DNA of 64,000 nucleotides from Enterobacterales bacterium (GTDB lineage Bacteria; Pseudomonadota; Gammaproteobacteria; Enterobacterales; Enterobacteriaceae): NCBI GenBank assembly GCA_003864575.1, contig BHES01000003.1, positions 1 to 64,000 of the forward strand, read 5' to 3'. Shown piece by piece: positions 54,141 to 63,792 of this stretch (position 1 is its first letter; each line of letters starts with the position of its first letter). The notes under the pieces were generated by a model. It saw only the letters and a program-made list of their open reading frames with translations, ran no database searches and was not told where the DNA came from. The position numbers and the translations under genes were made by a program.

Positions 54141-54402
54141 GTATACACCTTTCATGTTTTGAATAAAAAACGCCACGCAGGGACTGACGCTAAAATAGCG
54201 GAAAATAACCCAAAGATTGTACATTGTCAGACTTTTTAAGCAATCAAAGCTGTTAAGGGAGAGTTACGTTTTGTCTCCTTTTCAGTTGCTGATATTTTAC
54301 TCTCATTGATTTGGCTTTCTATTAAATCTGCGGCAAACTGGCAGACAGAAACAAAATACTCTGCAGATGCTTTACTGCACAAAAATGAATGAGGCATGGC
54401 CT

Positions 54403-55059
54403 ATGTTTACCGGTATTGTTCAGGGCACAGGAACGTTAGTGTCCATCGATGAAAAACCTAATTTTCGAACCCACGTTGTGCAAATGCCAGCGCATATGCT
54501 TGATAATCTGGAGCTGGGTGCTTCAGTGTCGCACAATGGCTGTTGCCTGACGGTCACTGAAGTGAAGGGAGACCAGGTCAGTTTTGATCTGGTGAAAGAG
54601 ACCCTTCGCCTGACGAATCTTGGTGATTTGCAACCAGGATCCCAGGTGAACCTGGAGCGCGCTGCCCGTTTTGATGACGAAATTGGCGGGCACCTGATGT
54701 CCGGGCACATTATTTGTACGGCGGAAGTGGCGAAAATTCTCACGTCCGAAAATAACCGTCAGATCTGGTTCCGTATGCCACATGAAGATTTGATGAAATA
54801 TGTATTACATAAAGGGTTCATCGGTATCGACGGAATTAGTCTCACCGTGGGTGAGGTAACCAAAACACGTTTCTGTGTGCACCTGATTCCCGAAACGTTG
54901 CAGCGCACCACTTTGGGCGCCAAGCGTTTGGGCGATAAAATTAATATTGAAATTGACCCGAAAACGCAGGCGATTGTCGATACGGTCGAGCGCGTGTTAG
55001 CCAGCCGCGAGGCAGCCATCGCCACCGCGCAGGCGATGGTCGAGCAACACGAGCAATAA
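54403..55059 (+). CDS. ribC: Riboflavin synthase
   Basis: Dismutates two 6,7-dimethyl-8-ribityllumazine molecules to riboflavin; 218 residues (also called ribE in other genomes). Two lumazine-binding repeats: [10 protein letters not shown] with [12 protein letters not shown], and [13 protein letters not shown] with [15 protein letters not shown]. The track start at 54367 adds 12 residues; ATG 54403 gives the invariant MFTGIV. No FMN riboswitch is seen upstream. Same place (mdtK-ribC-cfa) as in E. coli. Confidence 0.95.
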   Translation: MFTGIVQGTGTLVSIDEKPNFRTHVVQMPAHMLDNLELGASVSHNGCCLTVTEVKGDQVSFDLVKETLRLTNLGDLQPGSQVNLERAARFDDEIGGHLMSGHIICTAEVAKILTSENNRQIWFRMPHEDLMKYVLHKGFIGIDGISLTVGEVTKTRFCVHLIPETLQRTTLGAKRLGDKINIEIDPKTQAIVDTVERVLASREAAIATAQAMVEQHEQ

Positions 55060-55088
55060 GCCTTCAGGATTTTTCGCATTAAAAAAAC

Positions 55089-55121
55089 AAAAAGCCGGAC
55101 AGGTCGCTGTTCGGCTTTTTT
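55089..55121. terminator. Bidirectional terminator between ribC and cfa
   Basis: AAAAAGCCGGACAG-GTCG-CTGTTCGGCTTTTT, with A and T tracts on both sides, serves the converging ribC and cfa. Confidence 0.9.
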
Positions 55122-55153
55122 ATATCGATTGACCCGTCCTGAATAGCGTTACA

Positions 55154-56305
55154 TTAACGCGGTACGCGAATTCCGCCTTCAACACCCTGCGGGCTTAACA
55201 CCACCTGCCACAACTGAATATCGCGTGCGCGGAAAGCGCCGGCGCAGGCGTTCAGATAGTAGGTGAACATGCGTTCAAAACGATCCGAGTATTTATCCGC
55301 CAGCGTCGGCCATGCCTGCAGAAAACGCTCCAGCCACGCCATCAGTGTGCGGTCATAGTCCGCGCCAATATTGTGCCAGTCTTCCATCACAAACAGAGAT
55401 TCGGTAGTCTGCGCAATCTGTTTGATGGAAGGCAAACAGCCATTAGGGAAAATATATTTATCGATCCAGGGATCGACGCTTAAATCTGACTTATTCGAGC
55501 CAATGGTATGAAGCAGGAATAAACCGTCAGGCTTAATATTGCGTTTTACCACGTCGAAATAGGTCTGGTAATTCTTTGGCCCGACATGTTCAAACATCCC
55601 CACCGAGACAATCCGGTCGAACTGATCATTCAGGTCGCGGTAATCTTGCAGCAAAATGGTTACATCGAGATCTTTACAGCGATCCTGGGCCATCTTTTGC
55701 TGTTCAGCTGAGATAGTCACACCGACGACGCTGACGCCGTAATGCTTGGCGGCATATTCCGACAATCCCCCCCAACCACAACCAATATCCAGCAGACGCA
55801 GGCCGGGTTTTAATTGCAGCTTATCGCAAATCATTTTTAATTTTGCTTCCTGAGCCTGCTCAAGCGTCGTTGCGTCTTTCCAGTAGGCACAAGAATATTG
55901 CATATAGGGGTCAAGCATCAGACTGAAGAGGTCATTACCCAGATCATAATGCTCTTTGCCAACAATCCAGGCGCGCTTTTTGGATTGAAGATTGGTGAGC
56001 CGTGCGGCTGCAATGCGGAGTGTGTCTTTAAAATGTCGGGGAAGTTTACTTTCAAGACCGGCATTCAGGACGCGCTGGAAGAAAATATCCAGTCGTTCGC
56101 ATTCCCACCAGCCGTCCATGTAACTTTCGCCCAGGCCCAAAGAGCCTTCCTGTAAAACGCGCTTAAAAAAATCAGGGTTTTTTACTTTTATGTCGAAAGG
56201 GCGAGCGCCGTTGATCTGTACATCTGCCATTCCTAACATTTCATTGACGATGCGATACCACTGATTGTCCTGAATACTCAGATCTTCTACACACGATGAA
56301 CTCAT
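55154..56305 (-). CDS. cfa: Cyclopropane-fatty-acyl-phospholipid synthase
   Basis: Uses S-adenosylmethionine to cyclopropanate cis double bonds of membrane phospholipids on entry to stationary phase, raising acid tolerance. 383 residues (E. coli 382). SAM site LLDIGCGWGGLSEYAAKHYG; bicarbonate/active-site segments SYMDGWWECE, YSCAYW and MFEHVGPKNY. GGAGAAG precedes the ATG. The 367-bp upstream gap contains tandem promoter-like motifs, and the gene is RpoS- and sRNA-controlled in relatives. Confidence 0.96.
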   Translation of the reverse strand: MSSSCVEDLSIQDNQWYRIVNEMLGMADVQINGARPFDIKVKNPDFFKRVLQEGSLGLGESYMDGWWECERLDIFFQRVLNAGLESKLPRHFKDTLRIAAARLTNLQSKKRAWIVGKEHYDLGNDLFSLMLDPYMQYSCAYWKDATTLEQAQEAKLKMICDKLQLKPGLRLLDIGCGWGGLSEYAAKHYGVSVVGVTISAEQQKMAQDRCKDLDVTILLQDYRDLNDQFDRIVSVGMFEHVGPKNYQTYFDVVKRNIKPDGLFLLHTIGSNKSDLSVDPWIDKYIFPNGCLPSIKQIAQTTESLFVMEDWHNIGADYDRTLMAWLERFLQAWPTLADKYSDRFERMFTYYLNACAGAFRARDIQLWQVVLSPQGVEGGIRVPR

Positions 56306-56532
56306 AGCTTCTCCATCACTTTCTCTTCTGACTTATTAACCTGCCGGAAAAACTAAGGCAATTTATGCAGGTCATTATGAGAACAGACGGTTAATCCGCC
56401 TTATCTGATATGCGACTATGAACAGAGGAAATTAGAAGAACACCCGTAACCGGAGCGGTGTGGGGTGACAAATCCTTTTTTATAAAACGTGACGCAGTTC
56501 CCGCGCACGAAAGTTACTTATGATAAAAGCTT

Positions 56533-56571
56533 AGTATAAATGTTATTTTTAGAGGTTTTATTGAGTATAAA
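56533..56571 (-). promoter_or_regulatory. Tandem TTTATACT motifs, candidate cfa promoters
   Basis: TTTATACT occurs twice on the minus strand (56540-56533 and 56571-56564), 31 bp apart, followed by AAG and CAA. Both resemble extended sigma70/sigmaS -10 elements. They lie about 230-265 bases before cfa, implying a long leader. Elsewhere in the 56306-56672 gap I see no ORF. Confidence 0.45.
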
Positions 56572-56672
56572 CTCGCCTGCGCGCATTCTCAATAACAAAT
56601 AGCGCGCGGCGATTATATTCTTTAAGTAACTGTCACGTAATGGTATTATGACAATCTGTTAGCATGTTTTCG

Positions 56673-57881
56673 TTACCCGCGTGCCAGTTCTTCTTCGCTT
56701 GCTGTTTTCACTGCATCATTCTGTTCTGCACTCTTTTTTACCATCACAAGACCCAGAATAACCAGTATCAGCGTGCCCAACATAACCGTGACGGTCGCCA
56801 GTAACGGCTGAGCAATGAACGCAGAGACCAGCAGGCTGGCAAAAAAGCACAAACCTAATTGTAGTGTATTTTGCAACGCAGCAGCCTTCCCTGTATTAGC
56901 AGGAAATGACATGAGTGCATTCGCGACAACAATCGGGTAACAGGCACCGTTCACCAGCGCCATCAGACAGAATGGGATCAGCAACGTGATCAGTGTGGAA
57001 TGCGTCAGTGTTGCCACCAGATAAAGTGCCACGACGCTCAGTGCGTAACCGGCCAGCAGCCACGGCAAAATACGGTTACCGTCTATTTTGTTAATGATGA
57101 CGCGGCAGCCAAAACCGCCCACCAGGAAAGCGATAGTCTGGGGAACATAACTCAGGCCGATCACGCCCGGCGTGTAGCCCATGTCGCTGAGGATAAAAGG
57201 TGAACCCGTCAGCCAGGCAAAAAAACCAGCAGAACACGCGGCGAAAATCATGACGTTACCGCTGAATACCGGCGAAGCCATCAGCTTGAAAAATCCGATG
57301 CGCTCGGCATTCTGTTGACCGGCCGTTTTTTTCGTTTCCTGAATGCGGAAAGAACACACTAATAGCAGAACGCCAATTGCCAGGAGTAGAACGAAGATGG
57401 CTTCCCAGTCGAAGTGATTTAAAACCCAGGCGCCCAGCAGCGGCGCAAGGGCAGGGGATAACGCAACCAACGGCATGATGGTCGCGAATGTCCGTTTTGC
57501 GACGTCCGCAGAGTAACGGTCGACGACCAGCGCCTGCCAGCTTACTGCAGCGGCACATACGCCAATCGCCTGCAGGAAACGCAGCGCCAGCAGCAAATAG
57601 ATGTTCTCCACCCATACCATCCCCAGACAGCCAAGAGCGAAAAGCATCAGGCCGGCAATGAGCACGGGTCTGCGGCCAAGCTTATCTGAAAGCGGCCCCC
57701 ACAATAATTGTCCGATGGCAAAGCCACCGAGAAAAATACTCAGGCTGGCGCTGATAAAGCCAGGCGTGGTCGCCAGCGAGGTTTGCATAGTGCTAAAAGC
57801 AGGAAGGTACATATCGGTGGCTAAAAAGCCCAGCATGCTCAACCCGGCGAGGTAGAGCATAAATCCAAAGGAGGGTTTCAT
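56673..57881 (-). CDS. punC: Purine nucleoside transporter PunC (YdhC), MFS
   Basis: 402-residue Bcr/CflA-type major facilitator with 12 helices. The loop 2-3 motif [14 protein letters not shown] and [12 protein letters not shown] in helix 1 are typical. It resembles E. coli YdhC throughout ([17 protein letters not shown]). In E. coli, PunC is a purine nucleoside (adenosine) transporter activated by PunR. Divergent from punR across 170 bp, a standard regulator-target pair. Confidence 0.92.
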   Translation of the reverse strand: MKPSFGFMLYLAGLSMLGFLATDMYLPAFSTMQTSLATTPGFISASLSIFLGGFAIGQLLWGPLSDKLGRRPVLIAGLMLFALGCLGMVWVENIYLLLALRFLQAIGVCAAAVSWQALVVDRYSADVAKRTFATIMPLVALSPALAPLLGAWVLNHFDWEAIFVLLLAIGVLLLVCSFRIQETKKTAGQQNAERIGFFKLMASPVFSGNVMIFAACSAGFFAWLTGSPFILSDMGYTPGVIGLSYVPQTIAFLVGGFGCRVIINKIDGNRILPWLLAGYALSVVALYLVATLTHSTLITLLIPFCLMALVNGACYPIVVANALMSFPANTGKAAALQNTLQLGLCFFASLLVSAFIAQPLLATVTVMLGTLILVILGLVMVKKSAEQNDAVKTASEEELARG

Positions 57882-58051
57882 GATTTTCTCTATTTATTGG
57901 CGATGTTTGTTATGCGAAAAATAATTCAATGGCGGCACAACGTGCAGGAAGTCTCAGGCGCGAAGTGTAAAGGTTTGGCTTGTCGCTTGTGAAACGTTAA
58001 TATTTGCACTCTTGTATCAAAAAATTTGAAAGCAGGCGACGAGGCAGAGCA

Positions 58052-58957
58052 ATGTGGTCGGAATATTCATTAGAGGTGGTTGATGCCGTGGCACGTACCG
58101 GCAGTTTCAGCGCGGCTGCGCAAGAGCTGCATCGCGTTCCGTCGGCAGTCAGTTACACCGTTCGCCAACTGGAGCAATGGCTGGCCGTGCCGCTGTTTGA
58201 AAGACGTCATCGGGATGTTGAACTGACCGCCGCCGGTCAGGTATTTGTCGAAGAGGCCCGGTTGCTTATCAAAAAAATGATAGCGACGCGACGTCAATGC
58301 CAGCAGGTGGCAAATGGCTGGCGAGGGCAACTCAATGTGGCGGTCGATCGTATTGTGAAACCGGAGAGATCGCGGCGGTTGGTCACCGATTTCTATCGGG
58401 CTTTCCCCGATACGGAGTTGATCATCCATTCAGAGGTGTTTAACGGTGTGTGGGATGCACTGGTAGATGGCCGTGCCGATGTCGCCATCGGTGCGACGCG
58501 TGCCGTTCCCACCGGTGGGCGCTTTAGTTTCAGGGATATGGGGTTTATGGACTGGCACTGTGTGGTCAGCCCTGATCATCCGCTGGCTGGGCTTACCGCG
58601 CCATTAGTTGATGAACAGCTGCGTGCCTACCCGGCGCTCTGTATTGAAGATACATCGCGAAACTTGCCAAAGCGTGATACCTGGACGCTAAACAATCAAC
58701 GGCGGTTGGTGGTTCCCGACTGGACATGCGCCATTGACTGTTTGTGTGAAGGACTTTGTGTGGGGATGATGCCGGTACATCTGGTTGATGCCTGGATACA
58801 GCAGCAGAAATTACGTGTGCTCACGCTGGCGACCGCATTTCCTGAAAGTGCCTGCTGCCTGACCTGGGATCAAAGTAACCAGTCTCCGGCGCTGGCATGG
58901 CTGCTGGACTATCTGGGGGATACCCCCACTCTTAACCAGGAGTGGTTGCGCAATTAA
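58052..58957 (+). CDS. punR: LysR-type regulator PunR (YdhB)
   Basis: 301 residues with an N-terminal winged HTH (SLEVVDAVARTGSFSAAAQELHRVPSAVSYTVRQLE) almost identical to E. coli YdhB, then the effector domain. PunR activates the divergent punC. The track start at 58004 adds 16 residues; ATG 58052 follows GAGG and gives the family start MWSEYSLEVV. It converges on purR with a shared terminator. Confidence 0.93.
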   Translation: MWSEYSLEVVDAVARTGSFSAAAQELHRVPSAVSYTVRQLEQWLAVPLFERRHRDVELTAAGQVFVEEARLLIKKMIATRRQCQQVANGWRGQLNVAVDRIVKPERSRRLVTDFYRAFPDTELIIHSEVFNGVWDALVDGRADVAIGATRAVPTGGRFSFRDMGFMDWHCVVSPDHPLAGLTAPLVDEQLRAYPALCIEDTSRNLPKRDTWTLNNQRRLVVPDWTCAIDCLCEGLCVGMMPVHLVDAWIQQQKLRVLTLATAFPESACCLTWDQSNQSPALAWLLDYLGDTPTLNQEWLRN

Positions 58958-58984
58958 AAACGCCTGCAACGGCGCAGGCGTTTT
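58957..58984. terminator. Bidirectional terminator between punR and purR
   Basis: AAAACGCCTGC / GCAGGCGTTTT stem, 6-base loop, overlapping the last base of punR; flanked by A and T tracts. Confidence 0.88.
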
Positions 58985-59011
58985 ACGTTATGGCATCTCG
59001 CGCGATCGCGA

Positions 59012-60037
59012 TTAACGACGATAGTCGCGGTAAGGGCCATCGGCTACCGAGCGGCGCTCAACCAACTTAGGATGAACTTCAATGGTTTGCGACTCTTCAC
59101 GCTTGCTGATAATTCGGTCTAGCAGCATGGTGAATGCCATCTCACCCAGACGCTCTTTGGGCTGGTGGATAGTGGTCAATGCCGGGGAGAAGTAACGGGC
59201 GTTGCGCACGTTATCATACCCGATCACAGAAATATCCTGAGGTACACGCAGACCCATTTCATCGGCGGCACAAATGGCGCCCATCGCCATGACGTCACCG
59301 CCGCAGAACACCGCCGTTGGGCGCTGTTTCTGCGTCAAAATTTTATGCATCGCCTGATAGCCTGATTCGGGTTCGAAATCGCCCTGAACCACCCACTCTT
59401 CGCGCAGCGGAATATTGGCTTCCGTCATGGCTTTGACGAACCCCTGAAAGCGGCCGCCACCGGTATTACGGGCCAGCTGTCCCGGGATCACACCGATATC
59501 ACGATGACCGCGCTCGATCAGATAACGCCCGGCCATATAGCCACCTTCAAAGGCGTTATCGATGATACTGTCGGTGAAGTTTTTACGCGCTTCGCCCCAG
59601 TCCATTACCACCATTGGGATCGAGCGGTACTCTTCCAGCATATCGAGAAGTGCATCGGGATACTCTGCGCACATAACCAGCAGACCATCTACGCGTTTTT
59701 GCGCCAACATAGCCAGATAGGCCTGCTGTTTATCGAGATTATTGTGTGAATTACACAAAATCAGCGTGTAGCCCTTGGCAAAACAGCTGTTTTCTACGGC
59801 CTCAATTACTTCGGCAAAGTAGGGGGCTTCGCTGGAAGTCGCCAGTAATCCGATAGATTTTGTATTGTTGACCTTGAGGCTACGCGCCACCGCGCTGGGA
59901 GAGTAGTGCAGCTCTTTTATGGCTGTCTGCACGGCGGCTTTAGTTTCTTCGGCGACGAAACGTGTTTTATTGATGACGTGCGATACGGTAGTGGTGGATA
60001 CGCCAGCCCGCTTTGCGACATCTTTTATCGTTGCCAT
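59012..60037 (-). CDS. purR: Purine repressor PurR (LacI family)
   Basis: Hypoxanthine/guanine-responsive repressor of purine synthesis genes; 341 residues, as in E. coli. The N-terminal HTH and hinge ([28 protein letters not shown], then [12 protein letters not shown]) match PurR DNA contacts; the corepressor domain runs from about 60 to the end (DGPYRDYRR). A PUR box lies 46-61 bp upstream, consistent with autorepression. Confidence 0.97.
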   Translation of the reverse strand: MATIKDVAKRAGVSTTTVSHVINKTRFVAEETKAAVQTAIKELHYSPSAVARSLKVNNTKSIGLLATSSEAPYFAEVIEAVENSCFAKGYTLILCNSHNNLDKQQAYLAMLAQKRVDGLLVMCAEYPDALLDMLEEYRSIPMVVMDWGEARKNFTDSIIDNAFEGGYMAGRYLIERGHRDIGVIPGQLARNTGGGRFQGFVKAMTEANIPLREEWVVQGDFEPESGYQAMHKILTQKQRPTAVFCGGDVMAMGAICAADEMGLRVPQDISVIGYDNVRNARYFSPALTTIHQPKERLGEMAFTMLLDRIISKREESQTIEVHPKLVERRSVADGPYRDYRR

Positions 60038-60082
60038 GAAAAGAATGACTCCTGTCTGACGTGCTTTAGCACGTTAGCATTA

Positions 60083-60098
60083 TGTTAATCGTTTGCCT
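60083..60098 (-). promoter_or_regulatory. PUR box upstream of purR
   Basis: AGGCAAACGATTAACA fits the PurR operator ANGCAANCGNTTNCNT at 10 of 12 defined positions. E. coli purR is autoregulated through such sites. Confidence 0.7.
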
Positions 60099-60372
60099 GC
60101 GTGGATCTGACTGCTGGAAAAGAGTTGAGCAGTGAAATCGTTGGTGGGTTTTTCAGAGAATGGAAACTATCTGAAAGAACATCGGAATGAATCGACCGGC
60201 ACGCAGCGTGGTAACCGCGAATTTTCTCTTATATCTTGCTAAAGGGGAAGTAAAAAGTCTTCATAACGCAGGGAATGATCACGGGATTTTAAAACCAAAC
60301 TGTGAGAAAATGCGTTGGCACACAAACTGTATGGCTTATAAAAGGGCCACATTTGATCCAGAAGGGGTTTTA

Positions 60373-60462
60373 ATGGATACCAATCTGAAACTTGCTCTCA
60401 TTACTGTGGTTGGCGCGCTGGCAATGATTATAGCTTTCAGTTTTACCGCAGTGATGCACTGA
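60373..60462 (+). CDS. ynhF: YnhF family membrane microprotein (29 aa)
   Basis: MDTNLKLALITVVGALAMIIAFSFTAVMH, one transmembrane helix, aligns with E. coli YnhF (29 residues, ends TAALH) and has the same location beside purR. AAGGGG lies 7 bases before ATG 60373; the ORF track merged it with an upstream open frame from 60187. YnhF is an inner-membrane microprotein reported to keep its formyl-Met; its role is unknown. Upstream (60099-60372) only a possible -10 TATAAA near 60340 was seen. Confidence 0.85.
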   Translation: MDTNLKLALITVVGALAMIIAFSFTAVMH

Positions 60463-60504
60463 TACATTTTTCACCTTCGTTTGCTGAGGGTGAAAACGTC
60501 AGAA

Positions 60505-60539
60505 AAAAGGGCGATTCCTTTAACAGGTATCGCCCTTTT
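60505..60539 (+). terminator. Terminator after ynhF
   Basis: AAAAGGGCGAT / ATCGCCCTTTT stem with a 13-base loop; a second hairpin, TTTCACC/GGTGAAA, lies just before it (60468-60495). Confidence 0.85.
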
Positions 60540-60643
60540 CAATTCTACGTTTACATCTTTCGCAAAATACTGTTGTTAGCGACTGACTGTTTCATAAACG
60601 TTTCGTTAAATGCTATTCATCGCTGATTAGCGGTACCGCTGAC

Positions 60644-61492
60644 TTAACGAATCGTTTTAGGCGTCATCACACGACGCGCGCCAACATAGTGGTCTTGCCA
60701 ATAATCTTCACCCAAAGAGGTGATTTTAATCTCTTCACCTGTGCGAGGTGACTGAATAAATTTACCGTTTCCTACATAAACACCGACATGATCTGCGGCA
60801 CCGCGATTATTGATTCTGAAGAAGACTAAGTCGCCACTCTCCAACTCACCGCGTTTAACCGGCGCCGCATCCCGAAGATGATACATTTCGTTGGCTGTGC
60901 GCGGCATTTTGATACGAATCAGATCTTTATAGGCGTAATACACTAAACCGCTACAGTCGAAACCGGTATTGGGAGAAGTCCCTCCCCAGCGATAAGGCTT
61001 GCCGACCTGGTGCATCAACTTAGTCATCGCGGTCTGCTGCGCATGTTGATAACGTTTCTTATGCGCGGCACTTAAAGCAATGGGTTTGGTGTCTTTCGCG
61101 AGTTCGGTTTTTGCTTTTCGATGGCGACCATAAGATTTTTTACTGTTTTTAGTGGTCTCATTTTTCGCAATCGTTCGACTTTCTTTCTTTGCTGTCACTT
61201 TACCGTGGGTCGCTTTAGCGGTTTTCTTTTCAGAATGCTCGTTGCGAACCAGCTTAGTACTGGTGACTTTTTTTGTTTCTTTAACTTTTGCTTTTTGTTC
61301 TTTAACGGGTTCTGATTTGGATTTTTTACTGGTTCGGGCAACGGTTTTTCGCTTTCGTCTCTCATCAGGTTTTGCCTGACTGACGTGGCTTTTCCGCTGA
61401 TCGGCAGCAACGTTAGTTGGTGGCGAAGCATGCGCCAGATTCAGAAACAGCTGGGTAAAGAACAGCACGGAAAGCGTAAACAATAAACGCAT
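60644..61492 (-). CDS. mepH: Murein DD-endopeptidase MepH (YdhO), NlpC/P60 family
   Basis: Periplasmic endopeptidase that cleaves D-Ala-mDAP cross-links to allow cell-wall growth. 282 residues: signal peptide ending LAHAS, a long Lys/Thr/Ser-rich linker (about 30-140), then the catalytic domain with YRWGGTSPNTGFDCSGLVYYAY (Cys) and AADHVGVYVG (His). The end ARRVMTPKTIR is like E. coli YdhO. It is the second NlpC/P60 enzyme in the window after nlpC. Confidence 0.93.
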   Translation of the reverse strand: MRLLFTLSVLFFTQLFLNLAHASPPTNVAADQRKSHVSQAKPDERRKRKTVARTSKKSKSEPVKEQKAKVKETKKVTSTKLVRNEHSEKKTAKATHGKVTAKKESRTIAKNETTKNSKKSYGRHRKAKTELAKDTKPIALSAAHKKRYQHAQQTAMTKLMHQVGKPYRWGGTSPNTGFDCSGLVYYAYKDLIRIKMPRTANEMYHLRDAAPVKRGELESGDLVFFRINNRGAADHVGVYVGNGKFIQSPRTGEEIKITSLGEDYWQDHYVGARRVMTPKTIR

Positions 61493-61978
61493 GGCGTCGT
61501 TACCAATATTGGCCCAAGGTTAAACATCAGAGATGTCAGAGTATTGCGCAAAAGAACCCGACAAAACAGCACGAATTGCTTCGATTCTAGATCATATTGT
61601 GAGAAAAAGTTAATGGCATTTTAAATGCTGCTAAATTGGTCGTTTTCGGTTCTAAAAACCATCTTTTATCAGAGAGTTAAAAATGTGCTCTGACCAGCCC
61701 AACTCCGTCACAAGAGAGTTAAACTCAACGGGCAAAAATGTTATTCTGGATGAATGTTTATTATTGCGACTCATCAGCCACTTTTATTAAAAAGTGATGG
61801 ATCGAATAGAGAAAGTAATGCTGGGGTGAAAAGACCCTGCAAAAAATGGCGTTTTTATCCAAGGCCCGCCATCGTTACAATAGACGTAAAGCGACAAGTG
61901 GCGCACATTTCCAGACAGTGCCCTGCGCATCAATGAGTAATGACCGTGACAGCCAGTTTTGGCTTGAGGAAGCAATAA
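61493..61978. other. mepH-grxD intergenic region with a possible 35-aa ORF
   Basis: 486 bp. A small ORF (61683-61790, MCSDQPNSVTRELNSTGKNV...) with GAGAG upstream is possible but unsupported. CACTTTTA/TAAAAAGTG forms a short hairpin near 61779-61796. GAGGAAG precedes the grxD ATG. E. coli has sodB close to this interval; no sodB is present here. Confidence 0.3.
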
Positions 61979-62332
61979 ATGACCACAACGACTATTGAAA
62001 AAATCCAGAAGCAGGTTTCCGAAAACCCAATCCTTCTGTACATGAAAGGCTCACCGAAGTTGCCTAGCTGTGGTTTCTCCGCTCAGGCAGTGCAGGCGCT
62101 TTCAGCCTGTGGTGAACGTTTTGCCTATGTTGATATTCTACAAAATCCGGATATCCGCGCTGAAATGCCTAAATACGCAAACTGGCCAACCTTTCCTCAA
62201 TTATGGGTAGACGGTGAGTTGGTGGGCGGCTGTGACATCATCATTGAGATGTATCAACGTGGTGAGTTGCAGACGCTGATTAAAGAAACGGCTGAGAAGT
62301 ACAAATCTGCTGAAGAGCAGCAGCCAGAGTAA
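61979..62332 (+). CDS. grxD: Monothiol glutaredoxin GrxD
   Basis: 117 residues with the CGFS active site (KLPSCGFSAQAV) and the glutathione/cluster motifs WPTFPQLWVDGELVGGCDI. CGFS glutaredoxins hold a [2Fe-2S] cluster between two monomers with glutathione and take part in Fe-S delivery and iron sensing with BolA proteins. A terminator follows. Confidence 0.97.
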   Translation: MTTTTIEKIQKQVSENPILLYMKGSPKLPSCGFSAQAVQALSACGERFAYVDILQNPDIRAEMPKYANWPTFPQLWVDGELVGGCDIIIEMYQRGELQTLIKETAEKYKSAEEQQPE

Positions 62333-62381
62333 TTTATGCGTTACTGGTTTTTCGTCAAATGACGACGTCAAATGGATAAAT

Positions 62382-62415
62382 AAAAAGAGCGACCTCATTG
62401 AGTCGCTCTTTTTTT
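62382..62415 (+). terminator. Terminator after grxD
   Basis: AAAAAGAGCGAC / GTCGCTCTTTTT stem with an 8-base loop and a T7 run; convergent rnt may share it. Confidence 0.9.
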
Positions 62416-62448
62416 GTCTGAATTTTTGAAGGCAATAACGTCAACGCC

Positions 62449-63126
62449 TTAGTCTTCGTTCTCTTGCGTTTGCGTTGCTTCATCCTCTGAGTTCAGTGGC
62501 AACGGCCAGCCGCCCAGGCGTTTCCAGCGGTTCACCAATTCACAGAATAACTCTGCGGTTTGTTCGGTATCGTACAACGCCGAATGTGCCTGGCTGCTGT
62601 CGAACGTCATACCCGCGCTGATGCAGGCTTTGGCCAGTACGGTTTGACCGAGCACCAGACCGCTCAGTGCAGCGGTATCAAAAGTGGCAAAAGGATGGAA
62701 TGGGTTGCGTTTCAATCCTGCGCGTTCAGCGGCCGCCATCAAAAAGCTGTGATCGAAATTGGCGTTGTGCGCAACGATAATCGCTCGGTTGCAGTTTTGT
62801 TCTTTCATGCCTTTGCGGATGACTTTGAAAATCTCATGCAAGGCATCGTATTCGCTCACGGCACCACGCAGCGGATTGCTTGGATCGATCCCGTTGAAGG
62901 CTAACGCTTCCGGCACCAGAACTGAACCTTCGAAAGGTTCAACGTGGAAATGTACCGTCTCGTCGGTTTCCAGCCAGCCATCGTTATCCATTTTCAGCGT
63001 GATCGCGGCGATTTCCAGCAGCGCATCGGTCTTGGCGTTAAATCCTGCCGTTTCTACGTCGATAACCACGGGGTAAAAACCACGAAAACGGCCTCTCAGG
63101 GCATTAGTGTCACTATTGTCGGCCAT
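62449..63126 (-). CDS. rnt: Ribonuclease T
   Basis: DEDD-family 3'-5' exoribonuclease that trims tRNA, 5S and 23S rRNA ends. 225 residues from ATG 63126, which gives the family N-terminus before [19 protein letters not shown] (Asp and Glu of ExoI); the track start at 63159 adds 11 residues. [12 protein letters not shown] (ExoII) and [17 protein letters not shown] (ExoIII, general-base His) complete the site. It follows gloA in the same direction; E. coli lhr, next to rnt there, is absent here. Confidence 0.95.
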   Translation of the reverse strand: MADNSDTNALRGRFRGFYPVVIDVETAGFNAKTDALLEIAAITLKMDNDGWLETDETVHFHVEPFEGSVLVPEALAFNGIDPSNPLRGAVSEYDALHEIFKVIRKGMKEQNCNRAIIVAHNANFDHSFLMAAAERAGLKRNPFHPFATFDTAALSGLVLGQTVLAKACISAGMTFDSSQAHSALYDTEQTAELFCELVNRWKRLGGWPLPLNSEDEATQTQENED

Positions 63127-63200
63127 CAGTTTCTTATCTTCATCGAATTCAGCGCGCATTATGGCAAATTTTTAATGCAGATGCAGGCGTTAAGGGGCAG

Positions 63201-63223
63201 AAAAAAGGGCGCCTGTGCGCCCC
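63201..63223 (-). terminator. Terminator between gloA and rnt
   Basis: GGGCGC-ACAG-GCGCCC then TTTTTT on the minus strand, 19 bases past gloA. Confidence 0.85.
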
Positions 63224-63241
63224 TGATGTCATGAGGCGAAA

Positions 63242-63649
63242 TTAATTCCCCAGACCCTGGCCTGCATGTTTGGATTCGATCAGTTCGATTTTATAACCGT
63301 CCGGATCTTCAACGAAAGCGATGATGGTGGAGCCGCCTTTTACCGGACCCGCTTCACGAGTCACGTTACCGCCAGCATTTCGAATGTCTTCACAGGTTTG
63401 AGCTACGTTATCTACGCCAAGGGCAATGTGTCCGTAGGCTGTGCCGAGGTCGTAGCTATTAACGTCCCAGTTATAGGTCAGTTCGATCACTGCACCTTCG
63501 CTTTCATCGGTGTATCCCACGAAGGCGAGTGAGTATTTATATTCGGTATTTTCGCTGGTACGCAGCAGACGCATACCTAAAACATCCGTATAGAAATTAA
63601 TTGAGCGTTGCAGGTCGCCGACGCGAAGCATGGTATGAAGTAAGCGCAT
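63242..63649 (-). CDS. gloA: Lactoylglutathione lyase (glyoxalase I)
   Basis: Isomerises the hemithioacetal of methylglyoxal and glutathione to S-lactoylglutathione. 135 residues, as in E. coli GloA. Metal ligands (Ni-type enzyme): His in [10 protein letters not shown], Glu in [10 protein letters not shown], His in YGHIALGV and Glu in [10 protein letters not shown]. Downstream of nemA, as in E. coli, where nemR-nemA-gloA respond to electrophiles; here a terminator separates them. Confidence 0.96.
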   Translation of the reverse strand: MRLLHTMLRVGDLQRSINFYTDVLGMRLLRTSENTEYKYSLAFVGYTDESEGAVIELTYNWDVNSYDLGTAYGHIALGVDNVAQTCEDIRNAGGNVTREAGPVKGGSTIIAFVEDPDGYKIELIESKHAGQGLGN

Positions 63650-63712
63650 AATTTCCTCTGATTGCAGGGGTAAGTAATAAATAACAGACTAACTGATTGT
63701 CACCGGACAGGC

Positions 63713-63752
63713 AAAAAAACGCGGCAGCCGGAGGGCAACGGCTGCCGCGTTT
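63713..63752 (-). terminator. Terminator after nemA
   Basis: AACGCGGCAGCCG and CGGCTGCCGCGTT pair around AGGGCAA with a T7 run on the minus strand, 40 bases past nemA. Confidence 0.9.
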
Positions 63753-63792
63753 CAGGTGCCAAAACAGACTCTATTTATGGAGAGCGTAAATC

